Shown piece by piece: positions 16,108 through 23,756 of a stretch of DNA of 31,784 nt (positions are counted from its first letter, which is position 1; each line of letters opens with the position of its first letter). This DNA is from Haloarcula nitratireducens (GTDB taxonomy: Archaea > Halobacteriota > Halobacteria > Halobacteriales > Haloarculaceae). The position numbers were made by a program, and so were the translations under genes. The DNA is taken from the NCBI RefSeq assembly GCF_019599505.1, contig NZ_RKLT01000032.1, forward strand, positions 1 to 31,784. Reading direction: 5' to 3'. The notes below the pieces were generated by a model, which saw only the letters and a list, made by a program, of their open reading frames with translations, was not told where the DNA came from and made no database searches.

Positions 16108-16617
16108 TCAGTCACACAGACAGACGCCGCCTTCCCGGATCTGACTTACTGCGAATTGATGGACAGCGATAGCGAGTTCGGTCATTGCTTCCGCCTGTTC
16201 TTCGGTTGGACGCCCGCCGCCGTAATAACTCTCAGTCCGATTCTCGCTGTAGAGGGCCTTCATCTGTTGTGCAGTCTCCCTCTCGAATAGCCCGATCTGG
16301 TGGGCACGCTCGTAGCTGAACTGGTGGTCCTGAAAATCTTGGAGTGTATCGTTCGTCATCGAGAGCGCATACGCCTCAATCGACCGTTCAATAGCGCCGA
16401 AGCAGACTTCAATAACGGCCGTATAGTACCCATCCTGTGATTGAAGCGTGTCAACGACCTCAAGGAGGCGACATGCTTTCGTCAGTTGCGTCTTCCAGTC
16501 CGCATCGGCACTAATTCCGTCTTCAAACTCCATTCGCCCCCGTCCAACCATTTCGAAAGCGTCCTGTGCACGCTCGAGTGCTGCGAGCACAGAAGCTGGA
16601 TCCGAGCCGCTACTCAT
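16108..16617 (-). CDS. HEPN-domain protein of a HEPN-MNT toxin-antitoxin pair
   Basis: 169 residues from the ATG at 16617, which overlaps the end of the MNT gene by 8 bases (ATGAGTAG). This coupling decides the start although the frame is open further up. The protein is almost entirely helical. It contains YTAVIEVCFGAIERSIEAYAL and RTESYYGGGRPTEEQAEAMTELAIAVHQFAVSQI, the typical HEPN arrangement. The conserved HEPN Arg is present (RTESYY), but the RxxxxH His is not seen at the expected spacing. Many HEPN proteins are ribonuclease toxins; others form a complex neutralised by AMPylation by MNT. The C-terminal EGGVCLCD has two cysteines. Confidence 0.78.
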   Translation of the reverse strand: MSSGSDPASVLAALERAQDAFEMVGRGRMEFEDGISADADWKTQLTKACRLLEVVDTLQSQDGYYTAVIEVCFGAIERSIEAYALSMTNDTLQDFQDHQFSYERAHQIGLFERETAQQMKALYSENRTESYYGGGRPTEEQAEAMTELAIAVHQFAVSQIREGGVCLCD

Positions 16618-17305
16618 TGGCGGCTCCTTCCTCCAAGAGGAGGTTTTCGACGGTTTCGAAATCACTCGTCTTGTAGACTGGAATTCCCGAGACAATGATT
16701 TCACGAATGTCAGCGGTGTAGGCTGGAATCGCTTGAACGGCCTCGACATCGATATCGTACGCGTAGCGGTCACCATCGAACTCCGTCTCTTCAAGGTCAC
16801 GGGCGATAGCGTTCGCTTCTCGTTGGCTTTCGGCCCGCCCGGTGCGAGTGAGCACCCAGAGATCGATATCGCTTCGTCGGTCAGCGTCTCCCCGAGCGAC
16901 ACTTCCGTACAGGATGATGCCGACGACGTCGCTAATATTCTCACGGAGTTTCGTTACCGCAGTTTTGACGGGGTGGTGGTACTCCGATTGAGGAATCCGA
17001 AGAATCGGCTCGTCTGGGATAGATAGGCGCTGTCTGTTGATTTGTATGAGTCGCTGGTTACTTTCGGTGGATTCGACGACCAGATTGTTCGCACTAAGAA
17101 CGTTCACTGCCCGTCGGACGGACTGATGGGAGTGACCAATCTGCATTGCGAGTTCGCGCAGCGAGAAGTCACTGAATCGGTGGTTAATTAAAAAAAGAAG
17201 AACATCACTTGTCGCCTTGTGTTTGAATAAGTCCGGATCTGAAGGGGGTATTGAAAGCGAAATAGATACTCCAGACGAGTTCGTACTTTCCGTCTCGCGG
17301 TTCAT
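16610..17305 (-). CDS. MNT-domain nucleotidyltransferase antitoxin with N-terminal HTH
   Basis: 231 residues from the ATG at 17305. A TATA-like TTTTTATAG at 17335-17327 lies about 26 bases upstream, so the message is leaderless; a GTG at 17317 is the alternative. Residues about 35-95 form a winged helix (SDVLLFLINHRFSDFSLRELAMQIGHSHQSVRRAVNVL). The second half is a minimal nucleotidyltransferase with GSVARGDADRRSDIDLWVL, the GSxxxG..D.D catalytic motif, and a third acid likely in AYDIDVEA. In this TA class the MNT partner AMPylates and silences the HEPN toxin. The HTH probably makes it also the repressor of the operon. Confidence 0.85.
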   Translation of the reverse strand: MNRETESTNSSGVSISLSIPPSDPDLFKHKATSDVLLFLINHRFSDFSLRELAMQIGHSHQSVRRAVNVLSANNLVVESTESNQRLIQINRQRLSIPDEPILRIPQSEYHHPVKTAVTKLRENISDVVGIILYGSVARGDADRRSDIDLWVLTRTGRAESQREANAIARDLEETEFDGDRYAYDIDVEAVQAIPAYTADIREIIVSGIPVYKTSDFETVENLLLEEGAANE

Positions 17306-17326
17306 ATGCCGTACCACGGACCACTT

Positions 17327-17335
17327 CTATAAAAA
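17327..17335 (-). promoter_or_regulatory. TATA-like box for the MNT-HEPN operon
   Basis: The minus strand reads TTTTTATAG, centred about 26 bases before the ATG at 17305. That is the distance expected for a leaderless haloarchaeal promoter. Confidence 0.55.
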
Positions 17336-17339
17336 CATT

Positions 17340-17822
17340 ATATGTGAGACGAGGCTTCCATAAATATCAAGCACGAGAGCGGCATCAACACGTTTGCTGC
17401 GAAGGACATCCATCAGCTGCTGGCCTCAGTACGTTCGGTCATTGGGGAGAGAAAGTCCACTCGCGGATGGCGAAGCTGACGGTTTCGATACGCTGCTGGG
17501 GCTCTCGGAGTTCGCTTCATCTTCAGTCAGAGTAGCCGAGTGGGACCAGTCCTAACACGGATCCCGGTCTTGGCGGCTCTCCCCCAGGTGAAGCGGCGTT
17601 CTGAGTGGATTGCAGCATTCGTGCTTCGTAGACGGCGTCGGGATACTAAAAACTGGTCGTGATTATCGAAGTAATCACGACCAGCTAGATCTTCTCTCGA
17701 TTCCTGCTATTTCAGCATCTACAGACTTCTAGCCGAGGAAATTCGGCAAGTCACCAGTTCATAAACTGCGTTCTGCTATACTATTTCGCGTCCGTTTCAG
17801 CAAGCGAATCACCGTGGGCTAC
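17340..17822. other. Non-coding stretch between TA pair and GC-rich module
   Basis: About 480 bases without a supported gene. It contains a perfect 13-bp inverted repeat at 17653-17684 (listed separately). Base composition changes here: to the right, genes become clearly GC-richer. I see no transposase fragment that I can name in it. Confidence 0.45.
17653..17684. repeat. Perfect 13-bp inverted repeat (hairpin)
   Basis: CTGGTCGTGATTA is followed by TCGAAG and then TAATCACGACCAG, an exact inverse complement. There is no T-run after it, so a simple intrinsic terminator is not obvious. Possible roles are an operator, a recombinase or transposase end, or a structured RNA. It lies at the left border of the GC-rich metal module. 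Confidence 0.85.
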
Positions 17823-17864
17823 ATGTCCACTACCCATTTCCGACCCGGGAAAGAACGAGCAGCT

Positions 17865-18152
17865 ATGCCCAGTGATTCCGGCTCGAACGGTGTTCGCGTC
17901 TGGCTCGTCGAGCGGACGTACTCCGACGACGAGCAGAACCTCATTATCCTCACCTACGCGACCCCGGACGGCGAGCAGTACTACCGGAAGGAACGGGCGC
18001 TCACCTCTTTCACCGACGTCCGCGACACGACGGCCGCCGTCGAGGCCGACCTGGATAATCTCGGTTCGGTCAACAACGCCGACCTGCAGGAGCAGTACGC
18101 CGCCGAGGCCCAACGAATGCAGGAGGTACACGACCCCGAAGACGTGATCTAA
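17865..18152 (+). CDS. Small hypothetical haloarchaeal protein
   Basis: 95 residues from the ATG at 17865; GTG at 17814 and ATG at 17823 are in-frame alternatives that would add unrelated residues. The core VRVWLVERTYSDDEQNLIILTYATPDGEQYYRKERALTSF predicts a beta-sheet with charged loops. An acidic helical tail follows (AAVEADLDNLG..LQEQYAAEAQRM). No cysteines or known motifs are present. The GC-rich codon use matches the two genes that follow, so it belongs to the same module with the regulator and the ATPase. I cannot name its function. Confidence 0.7.
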   Translation: MPSDSGSNGVRVWLVERTYSDDEQNLIILTYATPDGEQYYRKERALTSFTDVRDTTAAVEADLDNLGSVNNADLQEQYAAEAQRMQEVHDPEDVI

Positions 18153-18217
18153 CTACCGTCAACGCAGGGGCCGCACCGAGCCGACGTGTTATATCCAACC
18201 ACCCCCTACGCGTGGGT

Positions 18218-18967
18218 ATGCGCGAACTCGTCTTCGCCCTCGAATACGAGCCGGGGTGCAACAGGGTGGCGGACACCCTCGCCGAGCACCCCGACGCCCG
18301 CGTCCGCTCGCTCTCGCTGCATGCCACCGCCGAGCAGCTCTGGCGCGTCGACCACGCCACCGGCACTCCGGACGCACTCGACGCCATTGAGGACGCCTTT
18401 CTCACCAGCGACTACTATGCGGACTGTCTCGCCACCGAGGACTGCGGCGCCACCCAGACCACCCGCGTCCTCGACCGTACGGACGACACGCTCGTCCTCT
18501 ACTCCGACTGGGAGCGAACCCCCTCCTGCGCGTCCGTCCCCCACATCGCCCGCGACCACCTCGGCGAGGGCGTGTTGTTCGAGACCCGTCATGAGGGCCG
18601 CCACTACACGTGGCGGCTCATCCACTCGGGCGAGGGTGACGTGGCAGCGTTCTTCGACGCCCTCGAAGCCGCCGTCGGGGAGTGCGCCCGGATGGAAATG
18701 CTCCGAACCGCGGACACGACGGAGTCGATGGGCGGAGTCGACGAGACGGACAGTGACCTGTCTCCGGAGCAGGAGGCCGCACTCCGGGCAGCCGTCGAAC
18801 ACGGATACTACGAGTCCCCACGAGAGGTCGACGTCGGCGAACTGGCCGCGCATCTCGACGTACCGCGGTCGACGCTCACCTACCGACTCCGCCGGGCGGA
18901 GGAACACTTAGCGAAGCATCACGTCACAGGCGAGCGAGTACCGGAAAAGCCCCCGGCAACACGCTGA
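18218..18967 (+). CDS. HTH-10 (bacterio-opsin activator-like) transcriptional regulator
   Basis: 249 residues. The ATG at 18218 is preceded by TTATAT at 18188-18193, about 27 bases upstream, fitting leaderless transcription; the GTG at 18212 is less likely. Residues 1-160 form a sensory domain (MRELVFALEYEPGCNRVADTLAEHPDARVRSLSLHAT) containing several Cys and His residues that could bind metal. Residues ~185-240 are the HTH-10 domain: LSPEQEAALRAAVEHGYYESPREVDVGELAAHLDVPRSTLTYRLRRAEEHL. It is just upstream of the P-type ATPase and probably controls it through the palindrome at 18976-18989. The metal-sensing role is inferred from context. Confidence 0.88.
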   Translation: MRELVFALEYEPGCNRVADTLAEHPDARVRSLSLHATAEQLWRVDHATGTPDALDAIEDAFLTSDYYADCLATEDCGATQTTRVLDRTDDTLVLYSDWERTPSCASVPHIARDHLGEGVLFETRHEGRHYTWRLIHSGEGDVAAFFDALEAAVGECARMEMLRTADTTESMGGVDETDSDLSPEQEAALRAAVEHGYYESPREVDVGELAAHLDVPRSTLTYRLRRAEEHLAKHHVTGERVPEKPPATR

Positions 18968-18975
18968 CTCTCGGT

Positions 18976-18989
18976 TTGGAATATTCCAA
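18976..18989. promoter_or_regulatory. Perfect 14-bp palindrome upstream of the metal ATPase (operator candidate)
   Basis: TTGGAATATTCCAA is fully self-complementary. It lies 9 bases after the regulator's stop and 37 bases before the ATPase ATG at 19027. Its centre (GAATATTC) can double as a TATA element, so a bound regulator would compete with TBP. Confidence 0.6.
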
Positions 18990-19026
18990 CAAAGGCTTAT
19001 CGAACTGACGCCCCTACCATGAGGTG

Positions 19027-21393
19027 ATGACAGAGAATCCGGACACAGCGGGTGAGACGAGCGGGGGCGGACAGCGACGGGAGCTGACCGCACGCCTCGT
19101 CGTCCCTGAGATGGACTGTCCGTCCTGCGCCCAGAAGGTCGACAAGAGCCTCCAGCGCGTCGACGGCGTCGTCGACGCCACGCTCCAGCCGACCACCGGC
19201 ACGGCCAACGTCACGTACGACCCAGACCGCATCAGCGAGGCCGACGTGGTCGACGCGATCGAAGCCGCCGGCTACGAGGTCGTCGGAGGGTCGGATTCCG
19301 ACGACGATGAGCAAGAGGAGGCGGGCGACGGCGTCGACATCGCGCCACCATCGGAGGTCTGGACGAGCCCCCGCGCGAAGAAGACGTGGTTCGGCGCGGC
19401 ACTCGTCACGCTCGGCCTCCTCTTCGAGTTTCTCCTGACGGCACAGAACGTCGCGGTGGCGAGCGTCCTCGCCTACCCGCTCCACGTCGCCGACGTCCTG
19501 TTCCTCGGCGCCGTCGCCGCCAGCGGCATCCCGGTCGTCCGGAGTGGATACTACTCCGCGAAGAACCGAAGCCTCGACATCGACCTGCTGATGGGGACGG
19601 CGATCATCGCCGCGACCGGTATCGGCTACTTCGTGGAGGCCGCGACGCTGGCCGTCCTGTTTAGCATCGCCGAGTTACTCGAGGACTACGCGATGGACAG
19701 GGCGCGGGACTCCCTGCGCGAGCTGATGGAACTGTCGCCCGACAAGGCCACCGTCGTGCGCGACGGCGAGGAAGTCACGGTGCCCGCCGACGAGGTAGAG
19801 GTGGGCGAGACCGTGGTCGTTCGCCCCGGCGACAAGATCCCGCTCGACGGCACGGTCGTTGAGGGCGAGAGCGCAGTCGACCAGTCGCCGATCACCGGCG
19901 AGAGCGTCCCCGTCGACAAGACCGCTGGCGACGAGGTGTACGCAGGCGCCATCAACGAGGAGGGCTACCTCGAAGTCGAAGTCACGTCGACAGCGGGCGA
20001 CTCAACGCTCTCGCGCATCATCGAGATGGTGCAGGGCGCACAGGCGAAGAAGACCGACAAAGAGCAGTTCGTTGATCGCTTCTCCGGCTACTACACCCCG
20101 GTCGTGGTCGTGCTGGCAATCCTGACCGCCGCCATCCCGCCGCTGCTCATCGCCGACCCGGTGTCGGTGGACGTGGCCGGGTACGGAGTCAGCTTCGCCG
20201 GCGACTGGCAGACGTGGTTCATCCGCGGGCTCACCCTGCTAGTGATCGCCTGCCCGTGCGCGTTCGTCATCTCGACGCCGGTATCCGTGGTGTCGGGCAT
20301 CACCAGCGCCGCGAAGAACGGCGTCCTGATCAAGGGCGGCAACTACCTCGAGGCGATGGGCGAAGTCGACGCCGTCGCGCTCGACAAGACGGGAACGCTC
20401 ACGAAGGGCGAACTTGCCGTCACCGACGTCGTACCCGCCGGTGGAACCACGGAGGACGATCTGCTCCGTCGCGCCGCCGGACTGGAGCGGCGCAGTGAGC
20501 ATCCCATCGCTGCGGCGATCCTCGCCCGCGCCGACGAAGCAGGCGTGGGCGATCTGCCCGACCCGAATGGCTTCGAGAGCCTCACCGGGAAGGGCATCCG
20601 TGGGGAGATCGACGGCGAGACGTACTACGCGGGCAAGCCCGCGCTCTTCGAGGAGTTGGGCTTCGATCTCTCTCGGACACGCCGCGAGACGGACGGCGGC
20701 GGCGTGGCGGAGGCGACCGAGTCCGACGACGGGGCGTTCGCCGAGGACGCGCTGTCCGCGCTAGAGCGGGAGGGCAAGACGGTCGTCATCATCGGGACGG
20801 AGTCGGAACTGCTAGGTGCGATCGCCATCGCCGACGAGGTACGTCCGGCCTCGAAGCGGGCCGTCGAGCGCCTGCACGAGCTGGGCGTCGAACGTGTGGT
20901 GATGCTGACCGGTGATAACGAAGGCACCGCCCGCGCTATCGCCGAGCAGGTCGGCGTCGACGAGTACCGCGCCGAACTCCTCCCCGAGGAGAAGGTCGAC
21001 GCCGTCGAGGAGTTGCAGACGGAGTGCGGGGAGGTCGCGATGGTCGGCGACGGCATCAACGACGCGCCTGCGCTCGCCACCGCGGAGGTCGGCATCGCGA
21101 TGGGAGCCGCCGGCACCGACACCGCGCTCGAAACCGCCGACATCGCGCTGATGGGCGACGATGTCGGGAAGCTGCCGTACCTCTACGAGCTGTCGCACAC
21201 GGCCAACGGCGTCATCCGGCAGAACATCTGGGCGAGCCTCGGCGTGAAGGCGCTGCTTGCCGTCGGCGTGCCGCTGGGGCTGGTGAGCGTCGCGCTTGCG
21301 GTCGTGGTCGGCGATATGGGGATGAGTCTCGGCGTCACCGGGAACGCGATGCGGTTGTCACGGATTGAGCCCGACCGGTTTTCCGACACCTGA
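19027..21393 (+). CDS. Heavy-metal translocating P1B-type ATPase (Zn/Cd/Pb type)
   Basis: 788 residues from the ATG at 19027 (a GTG at 19024 is adjacent). One HMA domain at the N-terminus has MDCPSC (Cys31, Cys34). Eight membrane helices, the actuator loop TGES, the CPC motif (Cys409-Pro-Cys411) in CPCAFVISTP, phosphorylation Asp453 in DKTGTLT, SEHPIAAAI, TGDN and [10 protein letters not shown] are all intact. The ISTP after CPC and the Asp in the last helix ([20 protein letters not shown]) mark the P1B-2 group (ZntA-like) rather than the copper group (CPCALGLATP). It therefore probably exports Zn2+, Cd2+ or Pb2+. An acidic linker (SDSDDDEQEEAGDG) separates the HMA domain from the membrane part. 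It is a second, complete relative of the truncated ATPase at the window start. Confidence 0.97.
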   Translation: MTENPDTAGETSGGGQRRELTARLVVPEMDCPSCAQKVDKSLQRVDGVVDATLQPTTGTANVTYDPDRISEADVVDAIEAAGYEVVGGSDSDDDEQEEAGDGVDIAPPSEVWTSPRAKKTWFGAALVTLGLLFEFLLTAQNVAVASVLAYPLHVADVLFLGAVAASGIPVVRSGYYSAKNRSLDIDLLMGTAIIAATGIGYFVEAATLAVLFSIAELLEDYAMDRARDSLRELMELSPDKATVVRDGEEVTVPADEVEVGETVVVRPGDKIPLDGTVVEGESAVDQSPITGESVPVDKTAGDEVYAGAINEEGYLEVEVTSTAGDSTLSRIIEMVQGAQAKKTDKEQFVDRFSGYYTPVVVVLAILTAAIPPLLIADPVSVDVAGYGVSFAGDWQTWFIRGLTLLVIACPCAFVISTPVSVVSGITSAAKNGVLIKGGNYLEAMGEVDAVALDKTGTLTKGELAVTDVVPAGGTTEDDLLRRAAGLERRSEHPIAAAILARADEAGVGDLPDPNGFESLTGKGIRGEIDGETYYAGKPALFEELGFDLSRTRRETDGGGVAEATESDDGAFAEDALSALEREGKTVVIIGTESELLGAIAIADEVRPASKRAVERLHELGVERVVMLTGDNEGTARAIAEQVGVDEYRAELLPEEKVDAVEELQTECGEVAMVGDGINDAPALATAEVGIAMGAAGTDTALETADIALMGDDVGKLPYLYELSHTANGVIRQNIWASLGVKALLAVGVPLGLVSVALAVVVGDMGMSLGVTGNAMRLSRIEPDRFSDT

Positions 21394-21455
21394 CGTCCTC
21401 CTTCACCCTCCAAGTCTGCTGTACTCTCGAAGCTGTCGCCGATGAGGGAGCGGTC

Positions 21456-21764
21456 GGGCCCTCGGACGAGTACTCCAAGCTGTGGGACACCGAGATCGAG
21501 TACAAGATGATCAAGCCGCTGCTGCCGTCGATTCGGTCGACGGGCTACCGGATGCAATTCTGCACGTTCGAGTGCAGCCTGCTGTTGTACAATCTGTGGC
21601 GGATAGTGGATCACTCACTGAAGACGTTGGTGTCGGAGGTGTACGACAAGTACGGCCGGGGGCCGCACGAGGAACGGTTGAATCCGTTGTTGACGCTGGT
21701 CAACCTTCCCATGACCGCGGTGGCGTTGATGCTGTTGCCGGACGGGGTTGACCCACCGTTCTGA
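21456..21764 (+). pseudogene. C-terminal relic of a DDE transposase
   Basis: In frame with the TGA ending at 21764 lies about 100 residues of transposase C-terminus: DEYSKLWDTEIEYKMIKPLLPSIRSTG, then FECSLLLYNLWRIVDHSLK and a GPHEERLNPLL tail. The YSKxWxxExxYKxIK segment carries the catalytic Glu of haloarchaeal IS4/IS5-type transposases. There is no start codon or N-terminal half; the frame merges leftwards into the end of the ATPase region. It marks an old insertion at the right border of the GC-rich segment. Confidence 0.75.
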
Positions 21765-21771
21765 CGGACGT

Positions 21772-21920
21772 CCATAGGCGAGATAAGTCACGTCGATCGA
21801 CAACATGACTGGCGTCTCGAACTCCAGACAGGGCTTGGCCCGCGTCAAGATACGGACCACGCCCTGGTTGACCATCTCCGCGATTTCCTCAGGAGGGGTT
21901 CTTGATTGCCTCTATAAGTG
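21772..21920 (-). pseudogene. Central relic of a DDE transposase, opposite orientation
   Basis: The minus strand reads EEIAEMVNQGVVRILTRAKPCLEFETPVMLSIDVTYLAY, which resembles the middle of haloarchaeal transposases, with IDVTYxAY around the first catalytic Asp. It stops resembling one at about 21775, only about ten bases from the end of the plus-strand relic. Two fragments of similar transposases therefore meet head to head, through inversion, nested insertion or deletion. No intact IS ends are visible. Confidence 0.65.
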
Positions 21921-21981
21921 TTTTGTCGTCCGGTCTGTCCTATGAGCTGTAACGTCTGACATACCATTAAGTGCATTTATC

Positions 21982-22010
21982 TTGTTAAACAGATTTAGAG
22001 GGTTTAGCAA
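21982..22010. promoter_or_regulatory. Inverted repeat just upstream of parA (operator or parS candidate)
   Basis: TTGTTAAAC and GTTTAGCAA are inverse complements at 8 of 9 positions and are separated by 11 bases. The second arm ends 3 bases before the parA ATG at 22014. The core GYTAAAC reappears in the 9-bp array inside the next gene (22859-22993). Confidence 0.6.
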
Positions 22011-22013
22011 ACT

Positions 22014-22799
22014 ATGGCAAAGAAACCGTATCGGTTGGCCGTATCAAACCAGAAAGGTGGGGTTGGCAAATCCACCATTGCGCTGAACGTCGCCGGGGCG
22101 ATGAGTGAACGAGACGCTGAAACGCTTCTCGTGGATTTAGACCCACAGGGATACCTCACTAGTGGAGTCGGCCTCGACGACGAATACACCGCACCATCGC
22201 CGAACCTGAACGATGCGCTGAAATCGCCGAGCGAACACAAGGTCGACGACCTGGTTATCTCTCACGACGAATTTGATGTGTTACCTGCGAACATCGACAT
22301 GTTCTCGCTGGAGCAAGAGCTTGTGAGCGGAATGCGAGGACGTGAACGGCTATCGATGTTATTGGAGGACTTGGATGGCTACGATTTCATGGTTGTAGAC
22401 TGCCCGCCGTCGCTCGGACTGTTGACTGACAACGCGCTACTGGCCTGTCAGAATGTGCTCATACCGGCTGAAGCAGAGGATACGAGCATTCGGGCCGTCG
22501 AACTGCTGTTCAAGCAAATCGATTCGCTCGAAGATAACTTCGGGACGGCCATCCAGGAAGAGGCGCTCGTGGTCAGCAACGTCGATTATCCGCTCGACGG
22601 CGAGCAAAAAGAGATGCTGGAATGGTTCGACGAGACGTTTTCCGAGAATATTCCTGTCTTCGAGATACGGAACCGGGCCGCTATCAAGCGCGCGTTCAAC
22701 GCGGGTGTATCGATCTTCGGCCACGACGAGGAGTGCGACCAGACTGATGAGCTGCTTCGCATCGCTGACTACTTCGAGCAGGAACGTGGTCAGCGATGA
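22014..22799 (+). CDS. parA: ParA/Soj-family partition ATPase
   Basis: 261 residues. The deviant Walker A motif KGGVGKST (Lys14 to Thr21) carries the signature lysine of the ParA/MinD class, LLVDLDPQG is the A' motif and FMVVDCPPSLGLLTDNAL is Walker B. Length fits the small ParA type without an N-terminal HTH. The protein binds DNA non-specifically with ATP and positions plasmid copies through a centromere-binding partner. The partner is probably the overlapping gene at 22796. An inverted repeat directly before the ATG suggests control by that partner. A role as chromosomal Soj is less likely given the neighbouring plasmid initiator. Confidence 0.95.
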   Translation: MAKKPYRLAVSNQKGGVGKSTIALNVAGAMSERDAETLLVDLDPQGYLTSGVGLDDEYTAPSPNLNDALKSPSEHKVDDLVISHDEFDVLPANIDMFSLEQELVSGMRGRERLSMLLEDLDGYDFMVVDCPPSLGLLTDNALLACQNVLIPAEAEDTSIRAVELLFKQIDSLEDNFGTAIQEEALVVSNVDYPLDGEQKEMLEWFDETFSENIPVFEIRNRAAIKRAFNAGVSIFGHDEECDQTDELLRIADYFEQERGQR

Positions 22800-23200
22800 A
22801 AGACCGTGACGAAGCGAAAGACGAGATGTCTGAACGGTTAGGACAGCGCTTTGAATCCGATAAAGCCGATAAACCAGATAATCGGACTAAAGAAGTTAAA
22901 CAAGATAAACAAGCTAATCGAGATAAGGATGTTAAGCAGAATGAACAGGCTAAACAAACTAATCAAGATAATTCAGCTAAGAACTATAAACAAGCTTGGG
23001 ACAGTAAACTCATTCATCTTCCCGACGAATTGATGCAGCCAGTCGACAAGGAGTTCGACCGGATGCAGTACGAGTGCGACTGGCAAGTCAAGAAGGAACG
23101 GCACTACTACCCTGTGGTTATCTCTGAGGGCATCAGTGCCGTTGAGAACATGTCGGGAGACGAGTTCACTAAGACAGTCGAAAATCTCAGTTTGCGGTAG
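22796..23200 (+). CDS. Probable ParA partner (centromere-binding candidate) with tripeptide-repeat region
   Basis: 134 residues, its ATG overlapping the parA stop (ATGA), so translation is coupled. Residues 1-20 are charged. Residues 22-66 are fifteen tripeptides of the form xKx/xNx (DKA, DKP, DNR, TKE, VKQ, DKQ and so on), Lys/Asn/Gln-rich and probably unstructured. Residues 67-134 form a compact domain (WDSKLIHLPDELMQPVDKEFDRMQYECDWQVKKERHYYPVVISEGI). It resembles no ParB I can name, but gene order is that of small par operons. Codon use in the repeat is AT-rich, unlike the rest. Function as centromere binder is inferred from position. Confidence 0.8.
   Translation: MKDRDEAKDEMSERLGQRFESDKADKPDNRTKEVKQDKQANRDKDVKQNEQAKQTNQDNSAKNYKQAWDSKLIHLPDELMQPVDKEFDRMQYECDWQVKKERHYYPVVISEGISAVENMSGDEFTKTVENLSLR
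22859..22993 (+). repeat. Fifteen tandem 9-bp imperfect repeats inside the ParA-partner gene
   Basis: Fifteen consecutive 9-mers in phase with the reading frame, nearly all with TAA at positions 3-5. Examples are GATAAAGCC, GTTAAACAA, GATAAACAA, GCTAAACAA, ACTAATCAA and TATAAACAA. The approximate consensus is GNTAAACAA. Two units contain the GYTAAAC core found in both arms of the inverted repeat before parA. One unit (AATGAACAG) lacks the TAA. Confidence 0.85.
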
Positions 23201-23327
23201 CACAGGTGCTCTCTTCGGGATTTACATCGGAGACAGTGATGTGCCTACACTTCAAGAGGTATCGAGTCCCTAAATCTCTTAACGAGATTATTAGGAAAGC
23301 AAGTGTTCAGAACGCCGATAGCATGCG

Positions 23328-23756
23328 CTACGCTGGTTCGTTACGGAAGCGAGTGATTGGAACGTCAGCAACGTCGTCGTAGTCGTCGTCGGCACCGACA
23401 AGGAGCATCCCCTCCACATGCGCTGCGGTTCCGAGTGCAAAGGCATCACCGAGTGCTGGCGAGTAGCGGAATTTGAAGTCGGCCGCCGCGGGCCACGTCT
23501 GTTCGGTGTCAACCCGACGGATACCGCTCTCCTCAAGGACATCGACGACAGCGTCAGCGCGTTCCTCACCGTCGATTGCACGCACAATGTAGTGAACCTC
23601 GGCGAGGTTAATCGCGGAAATATACCCATCGGCTGCACCTTCGACCGCGTCAATATACATCTCGACAGTGTCACTCCCGGGTTCGTTGCAAAAATAGGCG
23701 ACAAGTGGTTCGGCGTCGAAGACGATCGTCTCAGAAATGGTAGCCTCATCTGTCAT
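23328..23756 (-). CDS. vapC: PIN-domain ribonuclease toxin (VapC-like)
   Basis: 142 residues. The PIN acid cluster is in place: Asp in FDAEPLVAYF, Glu in NLAEVHYIV, Asp in YSPALGDAFALGTA and Asp in VGADDDYDD. These bind the metal for RNA cleavage; VapC toxins cut tRNA or rRNA. Its ATG overlaps the TGA of the upstream antitoxin gene (ATGA), the standard VapBC coupling. The N-terminus (MTDEATISETIV) is about ten residues longer than most. It probably stabilises the plasmid by killing or arresting cells that lose it. Confidence 0.9.
   Translation of the reverse strand: MTDEATISETIVFDAEPLVAYFCNEPGSDTVEMYIDAVEGAADGYISAINLAEVHYIVRAIDGEERADAVVDVLEESGIRRVDTEQTWPAAADFKFRYSPALGDAFALGTAAHVEGMLLVGADDDYDDVADVPITRFRNEPA

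Noticed and set aside
16448..17026. 192-residue plus-strand frame across the HEPN-MNT genes
   Set aside because: It is antisense to two coupled, recognisable genes and shows no domain.
18206..18907. 233-residue open frame on the minus strand across the HTH-10 gene
   Set aside because: It is the antisense of a well-supported regulator in GC-rich DNA, where long antisense frames are expected, and it has no recognisable domain.
22859..22993. CRISPR-like array
   Set aside because: Units are 9 bp with no spacers and are in phase with a reading frame.
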